Positions 16,293 to 23,431 of a stretch of 64,000 nucleotides of DNA are shown piece after piece (position 1 is the stretch's first letter; every line of letters begins with the position of its first letter). Source of the DNA: Agromyces ramosus. GTDB taxonomy: Bacteria; Actinomycetota; Actinomycetes; Actinomycetales; Microbacteriaceae. Location of the stretch: the NCBI RefSeq assembly GCF_030817175.1, contig NZ_JAUSYY010000001.1, positions 2,170,001-2,234,000 on the forward strand, written 5' to 3'. The notes below the pieces were generated by a model. That model saw nothing but the letters and a program-made list of their open reading frames with translations. It was not told the DNA's origin and did not search any database. The position numbers were made by a program, and so were the translations under genes.

Positions 16293-16529
16293 TCAGGGCG
16301 CGGCGGGCGGGCGTGCGTCGCCGCTAATGTCGTCGTCATGTGCCCCGCCGTCCGAGGCATCTGCGAGGAGCAGTTCCGTTTGAACCCGACGGTAGCGGGC
16401 CATGGCGGCTGAGGCCTTCGTCGCCGAGATGAGGAACACGATCAGGCAGACGACCGCAGTGAGTAGCGCGAGTGCAAAGACCAGCCAGATGACGCCGTAG
16501 ATGGCGCCGAAGTTGAAGAGTTCGTACAT
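16293..16529 (-). CDS. Small membrane protein (78 aa)
   Basis: A 78-residue protein with one long hydrophobic helix ([22 protein letters not shown], residues 13-34). A basic helix and an acidic Asp-rich tail follow. No family recognised. It is divergent from the ABC exporter operon starting at 16691, so a relation to it is possible but unsupported. Confidence 0.5.
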   Translation of the reverse strand: MYELFNFGAIYGVIWLVFALALLTAVVCLIVFLISATKASAAMARYRRVQTELLLADASDGGAHDDDISGDARPPAAP

Positions 16530-16690
16530 CCGTCGAACCTATCGTTCCCATGAGACCCGCACGGATACAGGCGGATCGCCGACGTGGAATCTTGTCTCAC
16601 CTACGGGCATCCGCTCGATAGGGTGCATGGACGGCTCTCGATCTCGATGTCGGGCGTCATCCCTACCTGACACCGATCGAATGGAGTGCC

Positions 16691-17722
16691 GTGGGCGTCT
16701 GGCGCCGATGGATCTGGCCCGTACTGAAGTCGATCGTGGTCCTCGTCATCGCGGTCGCGCTCGTGAAGCTCGCGTTCTTTCCCGATCATCCGAGCGACGA
16801 GGCGGCGATCTCGCCGACGGGCGCGGTGCAGCAGCCGCAGGTGCCCGTCAGAGTGGACACGATCAAGAACGACGTGGTGTTGACCGGCACCGTGAACGCG
16901 GATGCCGCGGTGCCGGTGAAGGCGACGGCGGCCGGTGCCGTTGACGAGGTGTTCGTCGCGGCGGGCGCGCAGGTCGTCGCGGGCGACGTGCTCTTCGACA
17001 TCAAGGTCGAGAACCCGGTCGAGCCGGTCGAGTCGGCCGGGCCTGACGGGTTCCCGATCACCACCGTTCCGAAGCCCACCTATCGATTCGAGAAGGTGGT
17101 CGCCCCCGCGGCGGGTACACTCGCGGCGCTCGACGTGATCGCGGGCCAGGTCGTTGCAACCGGAGAGGAGGCCGGCCAGGTCGCGCCGCCATCGTTCAAC
17201 GTCAGTGCGACCCTCAGCCCCGAGCAGCAGTACCGGCTCACCACGAAGCCCACCGAGGCGGTCATCGCGATCACGGGCGGCCCCGCCGCCTTCACCTGCA
17301 CCGGCCTGACGGTGACGACGCCGCTGAACGGGCAGACGCCCGATGACTCTGGCGCGCCGCCCACGTCGGGGACGACCGTGCGGTGTGCCGTGCCGGCCGG
17401 TGTCACCGTGTTTGCGGGCCTGTCGGCCGAGATGACGATCGCGGCGGGGTCGGCCGCGGATGTGCTCGTGGTTCCGACGACAGCGGTCAAGGGTGGTGCC
17501 GAGTCGGGGGTGGTGTTCAAGGTCGGCGAGGCCGGTGAGCCGGTGGAGCATCCGGTGACCCTCGGTCTCACCGACGGTCGCAGCGTGCAGATCGTCGACG
17601 GGCTCGCTGAAGGCGACCTGATCCTCGAGTTCGTGCCAGGAGCGCCGGCGCCGGTCGTCGGTCCCGACGGGTGCGTCACGAACCCCAACGGCTCGGTCGA
17701 GTGCGTCGCGGTGGGCGGATGA
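16691..17722 (+). CDS. MacA/HlyD-like membrane-fusion adaptor protein
   Basis: A 343-residue protein anchored by an N-terminal helix (VLKSIVVLVIAVALVKLAFF, about residues 11-30). Biotinyl-lipoyl-like halves are seen in VPVKATAAGAVDEVFVAAGAQ and APAAGTLAALDVIAGQVVA, and a C-terminal beta domain ends LTDGRSVQIVDGLAEGD. Such adaptors work with MacB-type ABC transporters in Gram-positives. GTG 16691 has GGAG five bases upstream. The stop overlaps the ATPase start by 4 bases, so adaptor, ATPase and permease form one operon. Confidence 0.8.
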   Translation: MGVWRRWIWPVLKSIVVLVIAVALVKLAFFPDHPSDEAAISPTGAVQQPQVPVRVDTIKNDVVLTGTVNADAAVPVKATAAGAVDEVFVAAGAQVVAGDVLFDIKVENPVEPVESAGPDGFPITTVPKPTYRFEKVVAPAAGTLAALDVIAGQVVATGEEAGQVAPPSFNVSATLSPEQQYRLTTKPTEAVIAITGGPAAFTCTGLTVTTPLNGQTPDDSGAPPTSGTTVRCAVPAGVTVFAGLSAEMTIAAGSAADVLVVPTTAVKGGAESGVVFKVGEAGEPVEHPVTLGLTDGRSVQIVDGLAEGDLILEFVPGAPAPVVGPDGCVTNPNGSVECVAVGG

Positions 17723-18429
17723 CGCGCGGCTCTGCTCCGATAGTCGCTGCGCGCGGTGTCGGGCGCAGCGTCGTACTGCCTGAGGGCGACACGCTCACGA
17801 TCCTCGACGGCATCGACCTCGACGTGTACGACGGCGACCGGGTGTCGGTCGTTGGCCGCTCCGGGTCGGGCAAGTCGACGCTGCTGAACCTGCTCGGTCT
17901 CATCGACACCCCCTCCGCCGGCGACCTCCGGTTCCTCGGCGAGGATGTGCGCACAATGCGCGGCGGCCGTCGCGACCGGCTGCGCGGGGAGGAGGTCGGG
18001 TTCGTGTTTCAGCAGTTCAACCTGCTGCCTGGGCGCACGGCCCTTGAGAACGTGCAGACGCCTATGCTGTACGCGCCCGGTCGCAGCTTCTGGCGGCGCG
18101 AACGGATCGCCCGCGAGATGCTCGAGCGGGTCGGCCTCGGCGAGCGGCTCGCGACAATGCCGGAGCGCCTCTCGGGCGGCGAGCAGCAGCGGGTAGCGAT
18201 CGCCCGCGCTCTCGTGCGTCGGCCGCGGCTGATCCTCGCGGACGAACCGACCGGCGCCCTCGATCTGCAGACCGGCGCCACGGTGATGCACCTCATCGAG
18301 GAGGTCGCACGTGAGACGGATGCCGCGCTCGTCACGATCACGCACGATCCGACCATCGCGGCACGATCCAGCCGCCATCTGCGACTTGACGCGGGCCGGC
18401 TCGTCGACAAGATCGAAGTCCCGGCGTGA
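17719..18429 (+). CDS. ABC transporter ATP-binding protein (MacB/LolD type)
   Basis: A 236-residue ATPase with Walker A GRSGSGKST (residues 46-54), Q-loop FVFQQFNLLPGRT, signature LSGGEQQR, Walker B LILADEP and switch His in TITHDP. The FQQFNLLP sequence is typical of the LolD/MacB/FtsE class that energises mechanotransmitting permeases rather than classical importers. Start ATG 17719 overlaps the adaptor stop and its own stop overlaps the permease GTG, giving tight coupling. Substrate unknown. Confidence 0.9.
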   Translation: MTRGSAPIVAARGVGRSVVLPEGDTLTILDGIDLDVYDGDRVSVVGRSGSGKSTLLNLLGLIDTPSAGDLRFLGEDVRTMRGGRRDRLRGEEVGFVFQQFNLLPGRTALENVQTPMLYAPGRSFWRRERIAREMLERVGLGERLATMPERLSGGEQQRVAIARALVRRPRLILADEPTGALDLQTGATVMHLIEEVARETDAALVTITHDPTIAARSSRHLRLDAGRLVDKIEVPA

Positions 18430-19685
18430 GGGGGATCTCGCAGGCCTTCACGGCGATCGTCAGCACTATCGTCGAAGCACGCGAGGAGCTGAGGATCCAC
18501 CGCGGACGCGTGCTGCTTTCCCTAATCGGCGTCGCGGTGGCCGTGCTCGCCCTGACGACCGTCGTCGCAGCTGGGGCGGTGACCGAACAGGTGAGCCGCG
18601 AAGCGAATGAACGTAGCGCTGGACGGCCAGCGACACTCACCGTGTACATCGGTGCTGCGTACGATCCACAAACCGGCATGCCCGCGAGTGACGCTCCCGC
18701 CGTGTCCGCAACGGATGCCGCGTGGGCCGAGGCGATGCAGCGCTACGGCATCGAGTACCACTCCCGCGTGCTGAATCAGCCGATGCGCGTGCAGTTCACT
18801 GACGGCGTGGTCGATGCGAACGCCCGGGCGGTCGACGTCGCCTTCGGCGAGATGCACCGCGTGGCCCTAGTCGAGGGTGCCTGGTTTGTCGACGGCGACC
18901 GCGACCGGTTCGCGCCCGCACTGGTCGTCAACGAAGCGTTCTGGGACCGGCTCGGACGACCGCCCGTTGCCGCGAACCCGGTGATCGAGATCGTCGCCGA
19001 CCGCCCTGTCACCGGCGTCATCATCGGTGTGACTCCGCGGCAGTCGGAGTACGACGCTCCAGAGGCGACACTGCTCATCGAGTCGCTGCCGTCGGTCGCG
19101 ACGACGGAGAGCGACGTCATCGGCGGACCGCAGGGAGCCCAGTATGAGGCCTGGGTCCCCGAGTCCGAAGCCGATGCGCTCACGGCGGCGTTGCAGTCCG
19201 ACCTGCGCTCTGCGATCGGGGAGGACGCCGAGATCTCGGTCAACCGGAATGATTGGGGCGCATGGCCGTTCGACCCGTTCCTCGCCCTGAAGCTACTCGT
19301 CGGCGGCGTCGCCGGCGTCATCCTGCTGCTCGGCGCGCTGGGACTGGTGAACATCGCACTCGTCACCGTACGCACCCGGATCCGAGAGATCGGCATCCGT
19401 CGGAGCTTCGGCGCGACAAGCGGCCGCATCTTCTTCGCGGTGCTGATGGAGAGCGTGGTCGCCACATTCCTGGCCGGTGCCGTCGGCGTCGGCATCTCGA
19501 TCGCGCTGGTGCGCAGCCCGCTCCTACAGCTCGCGTTCGGCACAGCGCTCGACGACGCACCCGCGTTCCCGATCGACGCGGCGATCATCGGCCTCGTCGC
19601 CGCGACCGCGGTCGGCGCGATCGCGGGCCTCCTGCCAGCAGTCGCTGCAGTTCGGGTGCGCGTCATCGACGCCATCCGGTTCTGA
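18426..19685 (+). CDS. MacB/FtsX-like ABC transporter permease
   Basis: A 419-residue permease with a first membrane helix (GRVLLSLIGVAVAVLALTTVV, about 26-46). A large extracellular domain spans about 55-275 and three more helices lie near the C-terminus (LLVGGVAGVILLLGALGLVNIAL, VLMESVVATFLAGAVGVGISIAL, AAIIGLVAATAVGAIAGLLPAV). This MacB/FtsX topology, together with the adaptor and ATPase, suggests export of a peptide, lipid or antibiotic. GTG 18426 overlaps the ATPase stop. It is probably ICE cargo, since it lies between the two attachment repeats. Confidence 0.85.
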   Translation: MRGISQAFTAIVSTIVEAREELRIHRGRVLLSLIGVAVAVLALTTVVAAGAVTEQVSREANERSAGRPATLTVYIGAAYDPQTGMPASDAPAVSATDAAWAEAMQRYGIEYHSRVLNQPMRVQFTDGVVDANARAVDVAFGEMHRVALVEGAWFVDGDRDRFAPALVVNEAFWDRLGRPPVAANPVIEIVADRPVTGVIIGVTPRQSEYDAPEATLLIESLPSVATTESDVIGGPQGAQYEAWVPESEADALTAALQSDLRSAIGEDAEISVNRNDWGAWPFDPFLALKLLVGGVAGVILLLGALGLVNIALVTVRTRIREIGIRRSFGATSGRIFFAVLMESVVATFLAGAVGVGISIALVRSPLLQLAFGTALDDAPAFPIDAAIIGLVAATAVGAIAGLLPAVAAVRVRVIDAIRF

Positions 19686-20167
19686 AGGACCACGGAGCGG
19701 GGCCGAGCGGTCCGTTACTTGTAGGTCCTCCGCTCCGGGATCTGGAAGATCCTGCGTGGCCTGTTCGCGAGCTGGGAAATGCACGTCGAGAGAGAAATCC
19801 GCGACAAATGACAATTTTGCCATCTAGATGCCAAGTGTCGCGGAATTTGCCATCTTCGCGCGGAACCTACAACCGGCTGTAGCTTCTCGCGTCGAGATGG
19901 CATCCGGGGCCACGATTCCACGGTATTTGTCTGGATCGAGAGCTCGGATTCCGAGCGAATCGGCGGATTCCCACACCGGCTCAGTGAGGCTCGCGTCCGG
20001 ATCCTCAGACCCGACACTGGGGGAACGAATGCCCGCTAGGGATCTTCAACGGAAGGCCTCGCCTAGGGACGGAATCATCGCTGCAACGCGTCGACCGAAC
20101 ACCTTTGCTGTGCACGCCGAACGTGCCACCGAACACGCCGAACAAGTTCAAGCAACTCGACGCCGGC
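19686..20167. other. Non-coding region after the ABC operon, with short repeats
   Basis: No convincing gene. CCGCGACA (19799-19806) and TGTCGCGG (19836-19843) form an 8-bp inverted repeat. A 10-bp direct repeat, TTTGCCATCT, occurs at 19816-19825 and 19846-19855. Local composition is more AT-rich than the neighbours. This may be a decayed mobile or operator sequence; frames here are short and shadow-like. Confidence 0.35.
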
Positions 20168-20323
20168 TCACACCGAGTTTCGCAACTTGGCTCGGTAAAC
20201 CCGGCTGAGCCCAAAGAGGAAATAGACCCCCATGCCTACGATTCCGACTAGGAGAATCACGGCGCTGGCGACGCGAGAGGTGTGTCCGACTGAGCGGTCT
20301 GCTTCTACAGGCTCGGCCATCAT
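20168..20323 (-). CDS. Small membrane protein (51 aa)
   Basis: A 51-codon minus-strand frame starting at ATG 20323 or the adjacent ATG 20320. The product begins MMAEPVEADRSVGHTSR. A strongly hydrophobic helix follows (VASAVILLVGIVGMGVYFLF, about residues 18-37), then a basic tail (RVYRAKLRNSV), which is the positive-inside pattern. No ribosome site is obvious. Coding is supported by the clean anchor-plus-basic-tail structure; function unknown. Confidence 0.45.
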   Translation of the reverse strand: MMAEPVEADRSVGHTSRVASAVILLVGIVGMGVYFLFGLSRVYRAKLRNSV

Positions 20324-20503
20324 CGCGGTACCGTCAGCCGCCGTTTGTCGAGAAGATCGCGAGCTCGGAGAAGTTCGATGCGCACGCTTCGAACACCGGC
20401 AGCGAAGCCTCTACAAAAGCCGGAGTGGACGGAGCGAACCTGGCCCCGGTGGCGGTGTCAGGGTGTGCCTCGATGTACTTCGGATCGATTCCCGACGCCC
20501 ACT

Positions 20504-20530
20504 GAGTAACGGGGCTTGAACCCGTTACTC
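20504..20530. terminator. Hairpin upstream of the restriction-modification operon
   Basis: GAGTAACGGG (20504-20513) and CCCGTTACTC (20521-20530) form a perfect 10-bp stem with a 7-base loop. No T-tract follows on either strand. It separates the upstream non-coding region, including a possible decayed gene end at 20503-20505, from the hsdM promoter region. It could be a terminator or a regulator site. Confidence 0.45.
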
Positions 20531-20712
20531 ACCGCGCGACCGATTCCCGCAGGAGGATCGGCTAGCGGGCACACCGGAGGCGATTGTGGTCGTACAGTGC
20601 TCGACCAATACGGGCCTCCAAGTGCGTTCACTTCGAGACTGCCCATTGCTTTAGCCCAGTAGCGTGTTGCGTGACCGTTTAGAGCACCGAGCCGCACCCA
20701 GGAGCACCCCCG

Positions 20713-22239
20713 ATGACGCTTGCCCCCACTGATCAGCGCCGCCTCAGTCAGCGGGAGCTCGAGCAAGCCCTTTGGAGTGCTGCGAACGCGCTGCGTGGTC
20801 CAGTCGATCCGGGCGACTTCAAGGCCTATGTGTTCCCGGTGCTGTTCTACAAGTGGATCAGCGACGTCTACGACTACCACCACCAGCAGGCCGTCAGGGA
20901 CCTCGAAGAGGACTGGTCGCAGGAGATCGAGGATGAGGACTACCAGACGTTCTTCATCCCCGAGGGCACCCACTGGGACTCGACGTTCGAAGTGACAAAG
21001 AACCCCGGAGCGGCCCTCAACAAGGCCCTTGTCGCAATCCAGGAAGCGAACCCGGGCAAGCTCGCAGGCGTTTTCGGAGACGTCAACTGGGCGAACACGG
21101 AACGCATCCCCGAGTCCGCGCTGCGCGCACTCATGGGTGTGTTTGACAAGCTCACCCTCGACCCCGCCCACGTGTCCGGGGACATGCTCGGCTCTGCGTA
21201 CGAATACCTTCTCCGAGAGTTCGCCGAGGCCAGCGGCAGGAAGGCCGGGGAGTTTTACACGCCCCGCCACGTCGTCCACCTGCTGGTCAGGATTCTCCGC
21301 CCGGAGCCCGGCGACTCGATCTGCGACCCCGCCTGCGGCTCCGCAGGGATGCTCGTCGAGACTGTTGAGGAGGTAAAGGCCGCTGGCGGCAGCGCCGAGT
21401 CACTGCTGCTGTACGGGCAGGAGCAGAACCTCACCACCGCCGGGATCGCGCGAATGAACCTGTACTTACACGGGGTGGAGGACTTCGAAATCAAGCGCGG
21501 CGACACATTCCGGGAGCCGAAGCTGCTCGATGAGCAGGGCCGACTCCGGAAGTTCGACATCGTCATCGCCAACCCGCCGTTCTCTCTGGAGAACTGGCCG
21601 TCGGCGACCTGGGCGAAAGACCCGCACAAGCGCGCACTCGGCGGGATCGTCCCACCGGCGAAGAGCGCCGACTGGGCGTGGATCCAGCACATGCTCTCCA
21701 CCATGAAGGAGGGCACAGGCCGCGTCGGTGTTGTCATGCCCCACGGTGTGCTGTTTCGAGGCGGCCGCGAAGCCGAAATGCGCCAGTACGCCATCGAGAA
21801 CGAGCTGCTCGAGGCAGTGATCGGACTTCCGAACAACCTGTTCTATTCCACCAGCATCCCCGTCTGCCTGCTCATCTTCCGGGCTACCAAGCCACAGGCG
21901 CGTGAGGGCCAGGTTCTGGTCGTGGACGCACGAGCCCGTTTCAAACCCGGCCGCAACCAGAACAGCCTCGACGACGACGACGTCAAGGCGATCGCCGGCG
22001 CATACGAGAGGGGAGTGGACCCCGACGATGACGACCGTATCAACGTGCGCCTCGTCCCGAAGGACGAGATAACCGGCAACGGCTACGACCTCAACATTGG
22101 CCGCTATATCCAGACCGAAACCAAGGCGGAAGCCGACGTCGACGCCGCACTCGCTGCGCTCCGTGAAGCGCAGGAACGCATGGACACCGCCCGTGCCGCT
22201 CTCGACCTGCGACTGAAGGAGGCGGGCTTCGATGCGTGA
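20713..22239 (+). CDS. hsdM: Type I restriction-modification system, methyltransferase subunit
   Basis: A 508-residue N6-adenine DNA methyltransferase. It has the helical HsdM N-terminal domain (residues about 10-150) and the SAM-binding motif DPACGSAG at 205-212. The catalytic NPPF is at 287-290, followed by an AT-contact region with GRNQNSLDDDD. The preceding EFYTPRHVV is diagnostic of HsdM. It modifies one strand of a bipartite recognition site with HsdS. ATG 20713 is followed 7 bases into its 3' end by the hsdS start, so subunit stoichiometry is coupled. The operon is likely a defence or stabilisation cargo of the ICE. Confidence 0.95.
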   Translation: MTLAPTDQRRLSQRELEQALWSAANALRGPVDPGDFKAYVFPVLFYKWISDVYDYHHQQAVRDLEEDWSQEIEDEDYQTFFIPEGTHWDSTFEVTKNPGAALNKALVAIQEANPGKLAGVFGDVNWANTERIPESALRALMGVFDKLTLDPAHVSGDMLGSAYEYLLREFAEASGRKAGEFYTPRHVVHLLVRILRPEPGDSICDPACGSAGMLVETVEEVKAAGGSAESLLLYGQEQNLTTAGIARMNLYLHGVEDFEIKRGDTFREPKLLDEQGRLRKFDIVIANPPFSLENWPSATWAKDPHKRALGGIVPPAKSADWAWIQHMLSTMKEGTGRVGVVMPHGVLFRGGREAEMRQYAIENELLEAVIGLPNNLFYSTSIPVCLLIFRATKPQAREGQVLVVDARARFKPGRNQNSLDDDDVKAIAGAYERGVDPDDDDRINVRLVPKDEITGNGYDLNIGRYIQTETKAEADVDAALAALREAQERMDTARAALDLRLKEAGFDA

Positions 22240-23431
22240 CGGATGGCAGCAGGTAACTCTCGGAGAGCTGTTCGAGCCCAGCAACGAGCGTCTCGGCGAC
22301 CACGACGCGGAGCCGACCGTCTTCTCCATCTCGAAGCACGACGGGGTCATGCCAGCGGATGAGTTCTTCGAGAAGCGAGTGGCCTCGTCAAAGCTTCACG
22401 ACTACAAAGTCTTGCCGAATGACGCGTGGGTCTACTCGACGATCCATATTGACGAAGGTTCGATCGCGCGAAACTCCACCGGCGTAGCGGGAGTGGTGAG
22501 CCCTATGTATACAGTGATGCGCTGGGTCTCGGAGCGCGACGATGCGATGTACGGTGAGCTCCTACTGCGGTCGGCCAAAATGATGGCGACGTACTCCGAC
22601 AACGCTCGCGGGTCGATCAACCGTCGGCGGAGCTTGCCATGGAGCGTGTTCCGAGATATCTCGATCGCGCTCCCTCCGCTTCACGAGCAGCACCGGATCG
22701 TGGACCTCATCTCCGCCGTCGACCACGCCACCAAGACTGCTGAAGAGGAAGCACGTTCGTGTGCCGCCCTGCGAAGGGACGCAATCGACTCTCTCATCAA
22801 CGCGCACGACTCCGGGGAACGAGTGAGTCTCGGTCAATTGGGTACTTTCGAGCGCGGGAAACGCTTCACCAAGAAGGATTATGTGCCTGATGGGCTCGGT
22901 TGCATTCACTACGGACAGATCTACACAAGCTACGGCGCCACAGCTACGGAAACCATCTCGTTTCTTCCTGAGTCATTCCGCGCCAAGGCGCGACTGGCGC
23001 GATCGGGCGACCTTGTGATCGCCGGCACAGGCGAGAACGTTGAGGACATTGGCAAGGCTGTCGCCTGGCTCGGCGAAGATGACGTTGCAGTTCACGATGA
23101 TGCATACATTTATCGCCACAGCTTGGATCCGGCGTACGCGTCGGCGCTGTTTGCGTCAACAGCGGTTCGTAGTCAGCGTGCCCCGTCCGACTCGAAGGTT
23201 GCGCGCCTCTCATCGAGTGTCCTCGCGAGTATTTCCGTACCAGTAGTGGGCGTAGATGCTCAGCGCCAGATCGGCGCGCTGATGGGCTCGCTAGACGACG
23301 CCGCCGTCGCTGCTCGCACCGCCGCCGCTTTGCGCCGCGATCTCCGGTCGAACCTGTTGACGGTGCTGCTGTCGGGTGAGCACGAGATCCCGCCGTCTTA
23401 TGACAAACTCCTGGGGGAGGTCGCCGCGTGA
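22232..23431 (+). CDS. hsdS: Type I restriction-modification system, specificity subunit
   Basis: A 399-residue HsdS with two target-recognition domains. Each domain is followed by a conserved helix: IALPPLHEQHRIVDLISAVDHA in the middle and ISVPVVGVDAQRQIGALMGSLDDA near the end. These repeats set the two halves of the recognition sequence. Length is near the usual 400-450 residues. The gene overlaps hsdM by 8 bases and hsdR by 4 (GTGA). Confidence 0.9.
   Translation: MRDGWQQVTLGELFEPSNERLGDHDAEPTVFSISKHDGVMPADEFFEKRVASSKLHDYKVLPNDAWVYSTIHIDEGSIARNSTGVAGVVSPMYTVMRWVSERDDAMYGELLLRSAKMMATYSDNARGSINRRRSLPWSVFRDISIALPPLHEQHRIVDLISAVDHATKTAEEEARSCAALRRDAIDSLINAHDSGERVSLGQLGTFERGKRFTKKDYVPDGLGCIHYGQIYTSYGATATETISFLPESFRAKARLARSGDLVIAGTGENVEDIGKAVAWLGEDDVAVHDDAYIYRHSLDPAYASALFASTAVRSQRAPSDSKVARLSSSVLASISVPVVGVDAQRQIGALMGSLDDAAVAARTAAALRRDLRSNLLTVLLSGEHEIPPSYDKLLGEVAA

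Noticed and set aside
19828..20208. A 126-residue plus-strand frame after the ABC operon
   Set aside because: No ribosome site, low-complexity Arg/Ala/Ser composition, and it crosses the inverted and direct repeats; most likely non-coding.
20341..20505. A coding-looking plus-strand stretch ending at TGA 20503-20505 (contains FVEKIASSEKFDAHASNTGS)
   Set aside because: No start codon with a ribosome site and no recognisable family. It may be the 3' end of a decayed gene, but I cannot define it.
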